Below, one piece after another: positions 23,029 to 35,062 of a DNA stretch of 64,000 nucleotides (positions are counted from its first letter, which is position 1; each line of letters begins with the position of its first letter). Both the position numbers and the translations under genes were made by a program. Origin of the DNA: Athripsodes cinereus (lineage: Eukaryota > Arthropoda > Insecta > Trichoptera > Leptoceridae); NCBI GenBank assembly GCA_947579605.1, contig OX388313.1, forward strand, positions 26,353,214 through 26,417,213, in the 5' to 3' direction. The notes under the pieces were generated by a model, which did not search any database, had not been told where the DNA came from, and saw nothing but the letters and a program-made list of their open reading frames with translations.

Positions 23029-26000
23029 AGGCAATTGAAGGCAAATCTGACATTATGTACATCTGATGTTTTTAATTATTCTTGTAAGTTTTTGACACAG
23101 AAAAGACAGTGTCTTTATTGATACTATCAGTAAAAAAAATTCAGTTTCCTACTTGCGTGGGAAATGACGATACAGAGCATTTACGAAATGAATTTTACCA
23201 TTAAAGATTTAATACCTTTTGTGTTGTATCTATGGGTAAATTAAAAACTATTAATCATTTTCTTTTTCTACAGAATAATAGACAATATTTACTTATATAA
23301 ATGTATACACAGAAAACAGTATCCATGCTAAATAATAATTTTGTATAGATCTGTATGTTCCCCCAACTGCAAAATAATTATGTATGAAAGAAAATATATG
23401 CGATAGGGGTTGTTAAACTTAGTTCCCGTGGTAAAATTTGCTAAGTCACATAGTGTGCGATACATTGGGAACCTGATAATTTTGTTATTTTCCAAAACAA
23501 GGCAACCAACATTGCTGCCTTCATCGTAATATGCTAGAATATAATTTAACCTTTGACTCGGCGTATTCCTGTAATAGTTTTAACTGAATTCGAATCTGGA
23601 TATAAACAAAAAAAATACTCATTTCTACTTAAAGATTTTTTATGAGAAATATTCTTCGACTATGATGATCACAGTGTCAAATTAATAATATGTAGAAATA
23701 AAGTTAAAAAGTGTCGAATAAATTTATTAAAATAGAGTTTTATAAAGAGTAAGTTGAAAGTTATTTCAAAGTTCTATATTTTATTCCAAACTATATAAAG
23801 AACTATCGTTTCTATTTTTATAAATACAACATGCACTTATAGAAAGAAATAAAATTGTTAGTGAAATAATTAGATTAAAAAATGCACCTAAATCGGCTCT
23901 ACTATATTCTAGTTGTTAACATACAATCCAATGGTACACAACCCCTATAACAATAATAATAAAATAGATGAATCACATTAGTCGTACATAGCAGTAAATA
24001 AAATGATGAATATAGGTACGTAATACAAAATATACACAAAATTGGGGGTAGCAACGAAATAATATATTATGTATTTGTCTATTCCAATATGACACTCTCT
24101 GTCTACTCTAGGAGTGTTTATGTACTGTGTAGATGTTGCAACACGTTATGTGCTGTTCGAGCGACAACAATGAAACAGCTGGTTGGTCATGCGAAAAATT
24201 TAACAAAAAAAGTTTGCATTGTCATTTAAATAATAATACTAAATTGTCATATGTTTTCATAGTAGGTACATACTTCCCGGTCATATTAATAGGCGAAAAT
24301 ATATTGAATGAATACCTAAATCTAAAATATTTACATAATATCAGATTGCATGTAAAATGTTTGTTCATAAAAAGAGTGTTTCTTTACCTATTTTTATGTG
24401 ATTGAAATAATTTCGATTCGAATCACTGGGTCATCTATGTGATAAAACAATAAAAAATATGCGTTAAATGTAGAGAAATGAAAATTTCGTAAGCTTCTAG
24501 CACATTTTTATCACTATTTATTTTGACATTAACCAGAAACATAAAAAAAGTACAGAAAACCTTTTATTTACCAAAAACAGTCTATATGGATGTCATTTAA
24601 ATTAATGCTTTTCGTTTAATTTCTAAAACTGATATAGTATTTATATTAGCATCATATTTTCAGTAATCATGTAACTGAAATAAGTGTATGTACCTTGTAA
24701 CGACATATTTGGGTAAAATAATGTTTCTTTTTTTGTGCAATTAGGGAAAGGGAATATTTAAAAAAGAGAGATAAAATACAGATTGTGATTAGTTGTATCA
24801 AAAACTAAATAAATAAATTCAGTTATGTGTGTTTACTAGCAAATCCATCAACATAATATATTTATCTACAATAGAGTAAGTAGGTACATAAATGCAAATC
24901 ATTATTATCTTTTTGCACTGTGCGCTCGTATCTTCCCAATCTTATGAAATGTTTTCGAATTATCTGATGTTCTCTTTTCAATCCGAATTCATTTTATTTA
25001 TATTACATTTATTATGTTTCATAGTAGGTAGGTGCATACAAAGCATTCATTATTGTATTACATATATTTTATTTGCAGTATTTTTGCATAAGAAGATTAA
25101 AATAAACGAATGTTTGTTGTCGAACTGCGGTATGCAAAAAAGGGTATTAGGGATTTGTTTTATTTAAATGTATTTACAAATACCTACTTTACATTAATGT
25201 TCACATTTGTTTTGAAGTAGGTATGTACGTGAAATTAGGAAGGATTGCAATTTTATTTATGAATAGGTACCTACTTAGGTAAAATTGTTTATTGCACCAA
25301 TATGTACAACATATTTGAAAAAAAAACATTGAGTACAAATGCACGTATGCCTTATTTGTTTTTTTATGCAATAAGTTAATCAGTAGAACATTAGATGTGA
25401 TGTTTAAATTTATTCAAAAAATGACATATTGCTAATTATTGGAAATATTATTAATGCACTGTGAGAGACCTTTAATTAATATTGTTAAATAACATATTGA
25501 TATTGTGAAATAAAATAACATAAACAGCACGTTTTATTTGTTTAAATTATTTAATATAAAACAAGAAAAAAATGTATATCTCTTTTAATAGCGCAGAAAA
25601 GATGTGGAGTTTTTTTTTTCATTAAAAAAGCTGCATTGCTTACTTATGGTAAATTCTAATGAAACAACCTTAAAAAATAGAATATTAAAAATACATATAT
25701 ATTGTTTGAGATACAGTATCAGGCAGACATAAAATAAAGTAGATAAGAACAAACATTACTTCTATATATCAATGAACGTACGTACAACAAAGTAATGGAA
25801 GTATGAATTAACATGCATTGATGTTTACTTTTTGATATTGTTGCAAGTTGCAATATAATTATATGTGAATGAATGAATGATTCTATTTATGATATTGTGT
25901 CACTAGTTTTGTGACCTTTAATAGCTGCAACAATATTATAATCTTATAATGTAAATATTGTCTTATTTACAGAAGATGCTATGTACTACATAACATTATA

Positions 26001-27196
26001 CAGTATAAATATGTTTTATTTTCTCATATAAATAATAAATTTGTTTTATGAATAAATATTATATGACTATAATATCCAATGGAATAAAAAAATATAACAT
26101 ATAGTTTCCTTGAATCTTTGAGTGTTTTTGCGAATGTTTTCTAAGCCCAAACAACGCAATTTTGTGTCATAAATATGTTTAAAACATACCTGGAGAATGC
26201 TCCATGCACAGGTATTAAAACTTATATTATTATCATTTCAGACTCACTATGTTGAGCTAAGACGGGGATAGATGCTAGTATTCGATAAGGAAGCATATTA
26301 TTTTGAATTTTATATTGCGTAGAGAAGATGTTATGCAGGTCATTGTTTATAACGTAGTTCGTTGCTTACTAAAACATTTATATTAATGTGAGCATAGCAA
26401 CTGCAACTTTAATACATTTATTGAATGCTGTATAAGATTATGAAATATATCAAGATTTAGATAAATAAAAAATACAATACATACATTTACAAATATGCAT
26501 AGAGGTAGAGAAATATAACATGAAATTATGAAATCTACGGTAGTTTTGTGCCAAAACTAAATTTGCGCATCTTTTGAACTATCGACCTAAAATTATATTT
26601 ATTTACATTGAAGTATGTGAACTTACACTTATAAGGGTCAATGTAATACTTATCCCAAAAGATTATGTAATATTGTGTATATTAATTAACCTAAATTAAG
26701 TGCGTTCAATTATAATTATGTAATTGGGAATTAAGAATTATGAATCAATATATTGTTAGATTACTGCTAATGAAACTGGCTAGATTGCAAGTAGTCCGGG
26801 GTTCGACACCCAACATATTTTTTTGTTGTTGTTTTGAAGGAAATTCGTTGCTTGAAAGTGCATGCTATATTTTATTCATTTTTTGCTCAGATTATATAGT
26901 GTATTTGTTTATTTACAAGCCTGGTGTGACATAGAAGAGCGTTGGTGAGGTTTCATCTGCGTTTATTTTTATAAACATGTGATCTTTTATTAGTTAAGAT
27001 TTGTGATGTAATTTTGACAGCTGCATCCACAGGTTGCTATATAGGTATGTGATTAAATTTCAATGTGTTCGAACCCTAGTAAATAATAAACCTATACCTA
27101 TTTAAATAAAACGCGTAGGCAGTTAGGCACAGCCATGTGCGTACATATTGGGAAATAAAAATATGTTAATGTATTGCCTTATAACTAAATATTTAC
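23029..27196 (-). other. probable start of the first EcR-B1 intron, no exon seen
   Basis: Immediately downstream of the EcR-B1 splice donor. It is AT-rich, with no frame encoding the expected zinc-finger exon (a CGDRASGYHY-type sequence) on the minus strand. Short frames at 24,133-24,405, 24,892-25,167 and 26,740-26,934 show no domain. One B-box-like GGGGTTCGACACCC at about 26,798-26,811 may be a SINE remnant. The call as intron is inferred from the donor site. Confidence 0.55.
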
Positions 27197-27197
27197 C
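27191..27197 (-). promoter_or_regulatory. EcR: splice donor of the EcR-B1 exon
   Basis: The minus-strand sequence TCATCAG|GTAAAT is a near-consensus 5' splice site. It interrupts the glycine codon after its first base, the position where EcR-B1 joins the common exon in other insects. Confidence 0.85.
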
Positions 27198-27515
27198 TGA
27201 TGACACTGATCCATTTTCTGATTTGGGTGTATTTGGAGTATGTGGTAATCCCATGGATGGTAACTGTACTTGGATAGGTGGAGGAGCACATCCCCCCATA
27301 GAAACAACTCCCTGTCCGTGACCATTGTAGCCAAGATGTAAAGCCTCCTCATAATTCCAGAATTCCAACTCTGAGTACTCCGGAGAACCCAGAGATTCTG
27401 GAGACATTACCATGGCTGGTGATATTAAAGTGGATGAAGAAGTTACTTCCACTGAATTGTCTTCTAACATGCGGAGAGTTTGAAAACCCCCGTTGTTCGA
27501 CCACCGACGTTTCAT
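27197..27515 (-). CDS. EcR: ecdysone receptor isoform B1, isoform-specific first coding exon
   Basis: The exon encodes 106 residues plus one base. It starts at the ATG at 27,513-27,515, which has a favourable AAA context and an in-frame TAG ten codons upstream. It opens [18 protein letters not shown], then has [20 protein letters not shown], an acidic/aromatic stretch around LEFWNYEEA, and ends [15 protein letters not shown]. This matches the N-terminal A/B transactivation region specific to EcR-B1 in insects. In known EcR proteins the SSG is followed by R-E/D-LSP and then the DNA-binding domain in the next exon. The frame ends in a phase-1 GT donor exactly at SSG. EcR pairs with USP/RXR, binds 20-hydroxyecdysone and controls moulting and metamorphosis genes in the nucleus. 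Only this exon is in the window; the common DNA- and ligand-binding exons must lie further along the minus strand. Confidence 0.92.
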
Positions 27516-28470
27516 TTTAAATGATTTTTTTATCAATAAAACTAACTAAATAATTTAATCAAAATAATGATTAATAATGTATATAGGTATAAAAAAACTT
27601 TGTTGGACAAAAATCCACACTAATTGACCAAATAATTATTAGAGACAACTATAAAATATAATATGATAACATTAATTCAGCATCATCCACCACTGAATCC
27701 ATAGTGCTCGTAAGACATGATTCCACTAAAGAGTGTTTTGCTTATTTTAAAAGTAAAACCTACAATAATCCAGCAATCAAAAAATGTCAATACACTCGAA
27801 ACAATCACCTCTTTGTAAAATCACTGCACGTAATTGTAGATGAAATAGAAGAAATAATAACTTAGCACCAATTCGTTTGAAAGCAGATAATAAATAACAC
27901 GTGTGCGCTAAGCAACACACTAATCACACATTAAAAATTCCTCACGGATCGAACTGGAGAACAATTATCCTAAGTATAATTAAAAAAATTATACACACTC
28001 TTCCAAATATAATAATCCCTAATCAACAACAGGTGTCTATCGCGAAGGTGTTCCGACAGGTGTATGCGATAGAATAAAAACAATTAATTTTCACAATTTA
28101 GAATGCATAGAATTCTAAATAGCTGAAGACAAATTTTATTTAAAATACACATTTACAAAAGGAACCACTTTAGGACGTAAACAGACCACCTTCCCGGCGA
28201 GTTTCACTCAGTACCCGAGACAAAATAAGAAAAAACAACAAAATATTGTTATTACGTTCACGACAAGTTCTCGCGACGACTCTCGATTGTTTTTTTTCTC
28301 AATCGTTGTTGTTACTGTACGCCGGGCTCGTAATAAAATGCGCGCGCGCACACAAACGTCTATACAGCATGCGCAATGTAATGGCGACTGCGGACTTGAC
28401 TTGATCACTGCCACGGTCGGCAAGCCGTGACGTCACGTGATCCCCACCAACAATATTCACGGTAGAGAGC
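27516..28470 (-). promoter_or_regulatory. EcR: EcR-B1 5' leader and probable CpG-rich promoter
   Basis: Upstream of the EcR-B1 start, the first 600 bp are AT-rich. From about 28,160 to 28,450 the sequence becomes markedly richer in CG dinucleotides, with TCGCGACGACTCTCGATTG, GCGCGCGCGCA and GTCGGCAAGCCG, unlike anything within several kb. This fits a promoter or transcription start region for the minus-strand gene. A TTATTTAG about 40 bp before the start codon could be a splice acceptor for a noncoding leader exon. The start site cannot be fixed from sequence alone. Confidence 0.55.
28428..28439. promoter_or_regulatory. overlapping CRE (TGACGTCA) and E-box (CACGTG)
   Basis: A perfect palindromic cAMP-response-type element at 28,428-28,435 overlaps a perfect CACGTG E-box at 28,434-28,439, inside the CpG-rich region upstream of EcR-B1. 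CREs bind bZIP factors and CACGTG binds bHLH factors. Binding here is inferred. Confidence 0.45.
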
Positions 28471-30515
28471 AAGCTACACGAAGCAATATCAGCCACACAA
28501 AAATGTACTTGTATTAGTTATGTACAAACACATACAAATGTTTAGTATATTATTATGTGTATGGTATCTTTATACATAATACACCGTGAACAATTTGAAG
28601 CGAACAACCAACCCTTCTCTCTCTTTTATCAACTTTTAGTTCAAAGCTGCGCTGCTGCGTGGAACGGACTAACAATCGAAAATATCTCCAATTTTACACA
28701 AAACATAATTTGGTAACTTAGATATGATTCGCATCATCGCACTAAATAAAGTTTTAAAATAGAACGAGTATTCATAATTATTTTTCAAGCCAGGTATTGG
28801 CCTTCAAGAGGTTATGTTAATGAAGAAGCCATCATATTGCAATAAAATGTGTAGGTACAACGAAAAAATATAATTGTATATTTTCTGGTATAAAATTAGA
28901 AATATTAGAGGTGGGTCATCACTACGCGAAGCTCGATGAACCTGTATCATAAACGTCGTGGAAAAAGATTGCGCAATAGAATCTTGGCATCCAACTTTTC
29001 CATCAATTAACAGACGAAGACACAAGATGTGATGTGGTCTTTCGTGGCTGTCAATCATACGCCGTCACTTTTGAAGTCAAGAAGAACAAAAGCAATTAGT
29101 CATCGCAGATGTAAAACACATTTTATAGAAATTCACAAGTCAAGAAACAATCATCGTCCAAAATAAATGAAGTTATTTCGTGGGTTGGATTGGAGGCAAA
29201 TCACGTGACATCAATGAAAACACGGGAGCCAAAAGCCGTAAGCGAAAGTTAATTAAGGTACACGACACAATATTTTTCTGCGATGATAATATGAAATGTG
29301 CCAAATTTCGAGCAAATACATACATAAAAAAACAAATGTTTTTTTATTCTCTAATGTGTTTAAAAGTCCAATCACCTCTGATGATTATATCATTTACCTG
29401 GAATCTTAAATATCAAATTGGCATGTTATTTGGTCTTAATAAAACAAGACGAAGAAGATGGCTCCTTTTTATGATATAGTAATATAATTATAAGATTTGT
29501 CAATGAGAGTAAGACACATGACATGTTATTTTTTTTCACGCAACCCCTGACTGCTAAATTACTCACCTAATACCTAATAACTCTAGCGACAAAATTAAAC
29601 AAAAAGAACATAGTGATGAACGAATTAAAATTTCGTCCAGAAGTTTATAATTTTTTTCGTTGATTCGGAATAGTAAGAATAGTTCAAAATTAGGTGAATA
29701 TTTTTCTTTTCTTTTTAAAGGTTCTTATGTTGAAAATTCTGCCAATCCGTTTCCTAATCCCAAACAAGAGTATAACTAAACACAGAGTCACGTTGCTACC
29801 AACATCATGTATGTACATACATATGTATTATTCTTTATATTGTGTGTATATATATATGTATGTAAAGGTAAGTTCTACATCAAAACCAACCATTATTCAT
29901 TATATTCACACAGCCATCCGTCTTTCTTCCTCGAATTCTTTTTTATATTAATGCATCCCACTTTTGCGCAACAACGATAATAAAAGTTTTCGTATACTGA
30001 ATACAACAACAACACCTGTAGAAATATTAGTAGATTTTTAGAATGTGTTTGATAATATTATTATTATTGATAAAATATCAAAGTTCTTCTCACGTAGATG
30101 AAGTTTATTGAGTTTGAAATGAGCGCGAGTGAGATGACGAATACAATTCATAACGAAAAAGTCGTAGAAATAATAATCCTATTGACCTATTGCAATATGT
30201 TTGTCTAGTGTATTTAGTTCTAAGGGAATTTGTTGTGTTATGTGGAGGAGAAACTTGGAATTCTATTAATAGCACTAACACTGCATATCTTTGATCTGTA
30301 AACAAACCTAACACTGCGTGCATATTGGAGGTACTTCATTCTCTCTTTCTCTCTCTCTGGTTTCAATCCTCGATTGTTTTCCAGTAAAGTTTGACAACTA
30401 TTTTACCACTACTATCCGTCATGTATGACCTGCTTCAACTTCTCGAATCATCCCCAGCACATATTATCCTCGCGTAGATCTTCGAGGTTTTCTCCCCTCA
30501 GACATCCCGTCTATT
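28471..30515. other. noncoding stretch upstream of EcR-B1
   Basis: No gene recognised. Frames at 28,804-29,058 (minus) and 29,180-29,479 (plus) have no domain, though the first is less AT-driven than its surroundings. A TATATATATATGTATGTA microsatellite lies near 29,845-29,865 and a CT-rich run near 30,340-30,360. Confidence 0.4.
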
Positions 30516-30621
30516 TAGGTAAATCGAAACAAGTGTTTCTTTCTACTACAGATCATTAATCTTGAGAGAGACGTCTTTCGACTTATCAGGTCATTATCAA
30601 ACACTTGTTTCAATTTACCTA
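30516..30621. mobile_element. 106-bp MITE-like element with 23-bp terminal inverted repeats
   Basis: The left end TAGGTAAATCGAAACAAGTG and the right end CACTTGTTTCAATTTACCTA are inverted copies over 23 bp with one mismatch. The interior contains GAGAGAGACGTCTTTCG, also present in the larger fold-back element at 55,409-55,815. No coding capacity. It is therefore a non-autonomous inverted-repeat element. Confidence 0.65.
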
Positions 30622-30872
30622 ATAAATTATGAAACTCCATAACAAGTGCACTGACACAAATCTCATCTATTATTTCTCGTAGGAAGCTTTCACAAAGAAC
30701 TTTATATATTATCCAACCCATCTAGCAAGCCTTTCTAACACGCTATTCCACCGAGAACCTAACACTATTCGTGATGTGGTATCTCCAGAAAAATCATAAA
30801 CACTTCTATAGAACCCCGTCTCAAACATCCGTAGTCTTTCAGAGAGGAATAATGAATTGAAATAGAAGCTTG

Positions 30873-31180
30873 CGGAGTCCCCGATAAAGAATATGTTTCC
30901 CACTTACATACTTCAGTAAGTTTTTGAGTTGCTCTGAGAAGGCAGGTTATCGTAAACCATCACGTGAGAGACATTAATATCTTCAATTGTTCATCGAGGA
31001 GATACGCCACCTGACAACATGCATATCTATTGTTTCTAATTGTCCCTAGGCCCTAATTATGCAGGCACTTGGACTCATCATACATACATTTTATAACATT
31101 CATTACAATTTCAAATGCAAGTATTACATGCATTTAGTCTGCTGGCTACCCCACCTCTGGGATATGCCGTGATTGTATAG
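30873..31180 (+). repeat. R240 repeat with internal insertion or divergence
   Basis: The 5' half is recognisable (GCGGAGTCCCCGATAAAGAA, AGTTTTTGAGTTGCTCTGAG, GGCAGGTTATCG). About 110 bp of unrelated sequence follow, then the 3' end (TAGTCTGCTGGCTACCCCAC, CTGGGATATGCCGTGATTG). Confidence 0.65.
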
Positions 31181-31710
31181 ATAGATGATATAGATTAGAG
31201 ACCTCAGTTTCTGAAAATGCATGTGTAAAGATATCGAATTGCACATTATAATAACCATATAATAACGACAAACCTCATCTTTGTGAGTCCGCATTGTTAT
31301 TTTCGTTATTAAACATTCCACGTAAAGAAAGTTGGTTAGGGACTTCAAATAATAACGTACAATAGCTTTCATTTTTATCCAACGTTCTACTTTGCAAATA
31401 CGCGAGAGAGTTTTTTTTTTATTCGCACTCAAACATTATTATTTATCTTGGAACAACAATGCCGTTTTTTATTATAAATAAGCAGTCTTGTTTAACATTG
31501 ACTGTGCATTATAATAATTTAGAACAAGCAAGAAACAGTAGGTACGCATCTAATATTTATTGTTAGACAGCTGATTAAACAAAAAGAAAAAGTAGGTATT
31601 TGAGGGATTTCACCACCAGTCAATATAATTTCTTATTAGTTCTTCTATTCCCGTGAAGATGTAGTTAATAAGATCTGTCAACACAACTACTATAATAATA
31701 AAAAATAGAA

Positions 31711-31748
31711 ATTACATATCGAAAGATAGAAATCTTTCGATATGTAAT
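31711..31748. repeat. perfect 16-bp-arm hairpin
   Basis: ATTACATATCGAAAGA and its exact reverse complement are separated by 6 bp (TAGAAA). It is immediately followed at about 31,811-31,832 by a second small palindrome (ATATCATTG..CAATGATAT). No function is assigned. Confidence 0.6.
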
Positions 31749-31883
31749 AATTACGTACCGTGTATTTTATCGTAAATTATATTTAATCTGTACCGTGTAA
31801 TGAAAAGTGATATCATTGCACAATGATATATCTATTGAATCACATAAATAATTATTTTAGTCCGTTAACATAATTATATTATG

Positions 31884-31976
31884 TTTGTTGGCACAGAGAA
31901 GACGGCTTGCATGTTTATTACATATAATTGATCTGCTGGCTACCCCATTTGTGGAAAATGCCGTGATGGTGTACTA
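31884..31976 (+). repeat. R240 repeat, 3' half
   Basis: GGCACAGAGAAGACGGCTTG, TGATCTGCTGGCTACCCCAT, then GGAAAATGCCGTGATGGTGT. Confidence 0.7.
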
Positions 31977-32140
31977 GTAGTAGTAGGCATAGGTATATGT
32001 TTCAAATTTTAAATATCTATTATGGACATTCCAAAAAGACGAGGCAGAGAAAAATTTAATACACTTTTTACAAAGAATTTTATTCTTTTAACGTGTTGTA
32101 GATAAGAAATGTTGCACATATTTAATTTAGTTACAGATAT

Positions 32141-32741
32141 ATTACAATTAATATTAAGACATCATTGCATCATTAAGTGTATACATACATACATACCATC
32201 ACGCCGCTTCCCTTGCGGGGAAGGCAGAAAGGATCGAGCGCCACTTCCTTCTATCCTTGCATACATCTTTTGCTTCCGTCACTGTTATACGATTCCTCAT
32301 GCATGCTCTCCTGTTCAATGTGCTCAACACGTGGCCGTCCTGTGGGATTTGATTCTCGGACGTCCACGTCTCGGACGAGCACCATTCCTCTCAGCCAAAT
32401 ATTTCTTCTTGGTCACAGAGATATTACAATTAATATTATGACATCATTGCATCATTAAGTGTATACATACATACATACCATCACGCCGCTTCCCTTGCGG
32501 GGTAGGCAGAAAGGATCGAGCGCCACTTCCTTCTATCCTTGCATACATCTTTCGCTTCCGTCACTGTCATATAATTCCTAATGCATGCTCTCCTGTTCAA
32601 TGTGCTCAACACGTGGCCGTCCTGTGGGATTTGATTTAAATGATCTTGCCATTTGATTCTCGGACGTCCACGTCTCGGACGAGCACCATTCCTCTCAGCC
32701 AAATATATCTTCTTGGTCACAGAGATATTACAATTAATATT
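32141..32741 (-). mobile_element. RTE-D C-terminal fragment, tandemly duplicated
   Basis: Two adjacent units (32,141-32,422 and 32,423-32,726) plus the start of a third each contain the same RTE-D coding end and flank. The better unit encodes, on the minus strand, KKIYLAERNGARPRRGRPRI, KWQDHLNQ, RRACIRNYMTVTEAKDVCKD and RRKWRSILSAYPAREAA before the stop. It is followed by GCGGCGTGATGGTATG and a (TATG)n tail. The GRP motif and WR ending are typical of RTE C-termini. The first unit lacks 22 bp between two copies of ATTTGATT, which breaks its frame. Confidence 0.8.
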
Positions 32742-33496
32742 ATGACATCATTGCATCATTATGTGTATGTCACCATATTATCGCCATTTATTAGGAAAAC
32801 TATTATTTCAATTGTAATAGTATATTTGTCAATTTTATTACAATTTATTACTGACCGGAATCGGTTAAAATTAAACTAGTTTATTAATCATATGATGATG
32901 TTGGTAGTTGTAGTAAATATATCATAGAAATATAAATACAGTAATTGTTTTTTCATTACGAAGATTTTCCCATCAGCACGATCGTTTTAGTTACATATCA
33001 TTGAACTTGAAATAATATTAATCGTATAATCAGAGTGACTATAATATCAAAAGTATATTATTAAACATCAACAATCGATTCCGACTGAACTGAATATCAC
33101 GGCGGACAGGGGCCAATGAATTTGCGAAAACCGTGAAAAATGAAGTGTTGATTTGGAAACAATCGGAACCAAGGTCTTACTATTGTACACAATTCTGGAG
33201 TTCAACAGGGTTCAAAAACACGACCGTTTAATCATAATAATAATATATTAATACTTATTTTTATATTTACAAAAGTTCAAAGTAGATTATACATTAAAAA
33301 AAATGAGAACTTGATTAAAGTATATGTTTTTATCCATTGTCATCGACTGTTTATAAACATAAGGCAGCTAGCACAAAACCAAATAAAACAAATAAAACAA
33401 TCTAGGTTGCACTCAGTAAACGTTAAACGTTGGAAAATTACTATTTCCAGTCAAAATCATTGATGTTAATACTTATTATCAAATAAGCCACGATCC
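32742..33496. other. noncoding stretch
   Basis: AT-rich, no gene recognised. Confidence 0.4.
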
Positions 33497-33765
33497 TTAA
33501 GAGAATCAGCCAACAACGAGCTAAGTGGATTGACCACAACATCTATGGCACCCAAGACTGCTCATCGCAATCGCAGAGGGTAGGACCGAAGGCACAAATG
33601 GCAGAGGCCGACCGAGAGACGCTTATATGGACCAACTGAAGAGGGACATGAACTGTGGCTCATACGTGGAGTTGAAGAGACTGGCTGAGAATCGGAAGGA
33701 ATGGAAAAGAAAATCCAAACTCGTTGCAGACCAATCCAATGGATTGTAACTCATTACATAGCTAG
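33497..33765 (+). mobile_element. RTE-A fragment, 3' end
   Basis: Begins AAGAGAATCAGCCAACAACG and continues through the RTE-A C-terminus (GRPRDAYMDQLKRDMNCGSY in one of its frames) to GGATTGTAACTCATTACATA. It is more diverged than the 15,283 copy and carries a frame-breaking 2-bp difference near 33,545. Confidence 0.75.
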
Positions 33766-33898
33766 AAAACACTTAACTAAAGAATTCTACCTAATACAGA
33801 ATACTTTGCCTCGTGTAAATATATTCAGACCTACATTTTGTACCACAGTTCATTATTGTGAATATTCCGCGCGATTTGTTAAAGAGGCTATCACAAAT

Positions 33899-34262
33899 CT
33901 TTTTTTTTTTTTTTTTTTTTTTTTATTTTTTCCAACATACGGCGTTAGCCTTTTACATGTATAAAATATAATATATGACAGAAGCACATAAGAAGCACAC
34001 AATTTTTTTTTTTTTTTTTTTATTTTTTCCAACATACGGCGTTAGCCTTTTACATGTATAAAATATAATATATGACAGAAGCACATAAGAAGCACACAAA
34101 AAGCACATAAAAGTAAAATCAAACAAGACAGAAAGACATAAAATATTAATGCATAATCGAAAACAATATAAATAAATTAATATATACATAATATAAATAG
34201 ATCAATAATTAAAATTTAATAAATATAATTGGTATAATAAAATCAAATAGAAGCAAAAAAAA
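33899..34262 (-). mobile_element. CR1-like LINE 3' end with poly-A tail, internally duplicated
   Basis: Plus-strand poly-T runs followed by CCAACATACGGCGTTAGCCT and TTTACATGTATAAAATATAA are the 3' end and tail of a minus-strand LINE related to the 9,095-12,430 element. A 97-bp block including the poly-T run is repeated directly (TCCAACATAC at 33,931 and 34,028). Only 3' untranslated sequence remains. Confidence 0.65.
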
Positions 34263-34742
34263 AAAACCTTTTAATACTTAAATTTAATTCACAATTTACG
34301 GCGGTATTGTCGATTAGTTTTGTAAATCCAAAACGACTACAAATCAACAATGCGAATGCAAAATAAGATTGGATGTTTTTTTTACAAAAGTACGAATGTT
34401 TTTTTCTTCGTTCATCGTCAAAGTATCAAATTAACCGCGCGTATTTTTTAATTCTCGGATCGATTTATTTAATAATGGTACCTACCTATATACCCTTTTG
34501 TTGTTGTTATCATTATTATAATATAATGTCTACCTAATGTTACCATCAGGAACTGGCTCCGTGTATGCGCTATTGTTTGGGAAATTCGCGAAGTCATCCT
34601 AAGTTTAAAAAGAGCTCCTTTGACTAAAGAAAACAATTAAATTAACAATACACTAGTGATGCCACTTACCTGTATATTTTATTAACAGAAGCAGAATCTA
34701 AAATGTGTACCATTTTTTGCAATACAAGTTTTTTTTAGTAGC
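34263..34742. other. noncoding stretch
   Basis: AT-rich. Nothing recognised. Confidence 0.4.
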
Positions 34743-34787
34743 ATGTTAAGTCCACTGGCTGCCTCACTTGTGGAAGATGAAAATATA
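34743..34787 (+). repeat. R240 3' fragment
   Basis: TCCACTGGCTGCCTCACTTG followed by TGGAAGATGA. It abuts the RTE-D piece that follows. Confidence 0.35.
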
Positions 34788-35062
34788 GTAGACATCATCA
34801 TCATCACCATCACATCGCTTCTCTTTCGGGGTAAGCAGAAAGGATCAAGAGCCACTTACTCTTACCTTGCATACACTTTTCGTTTCCTTTACAATCATAT
34901 AATTCCACGTCCATGCTCTTTTACTCAATGTGCTAAGCACATGTCCGTTCTGAAAGATATGGTTTATAAGTTCTTGCAATCTAATCCGCGGAAGGGCCAC
35001 ATTTCCTAGGGACCACTCCTCTCAGCCATACATGTTTTCTTTGTCATTCTGTCCACGTTCCC
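34788..35062 (-). mobile_element. RTE-D diverged C-terminal fragment with (GAT)n tail
   Basis: Plus-strand sequence CATCACATCGCTTCTCTTTC, then GGGGTAAGCAGAAAGGATCA, parallels the RTE-D 3' region at 32,185-32,240. On the minus strand it ends GCTTACCCCGAAAGAGAAGC, GATGTGATGG and (TGA)n. The frame is degraded. Confidence 0.65.

Noticed and set aside
26790..26815. tRNA-like B box GGGGTTCGACACCC
   Set aside because: No A box at the right distance and no cloverleaf could be seen. At most it is a SINE remnant.
1..27190. EcR DNA-binding or ligand-binding exons on the minus strand
   Set aside because: I looked for a zinc-finger CGDRASGYHY/CEGCKGFF-type translation and saw none. They probably lie beyond the window.
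27516..27536. Upstream extension of EcR-B1 by seven codons
   Set aside because: It would need a TTG start. The ATG at 27,515 has a good context and begins the conserved [11 protein letters not shown] block.
28208..28496. Minus-strand frames in the CpG-rich region as a gene
   Set aside because: Short overlapping frames in GC-richer DNA with no domain. The region is better explained as the EcR-B1 promoter and leader.
32109..32458. Plus-strand 93-110 codon frames
   Set aside because: They are antisense to RTE-D coding ends. The tandem duplication explains why both look open.
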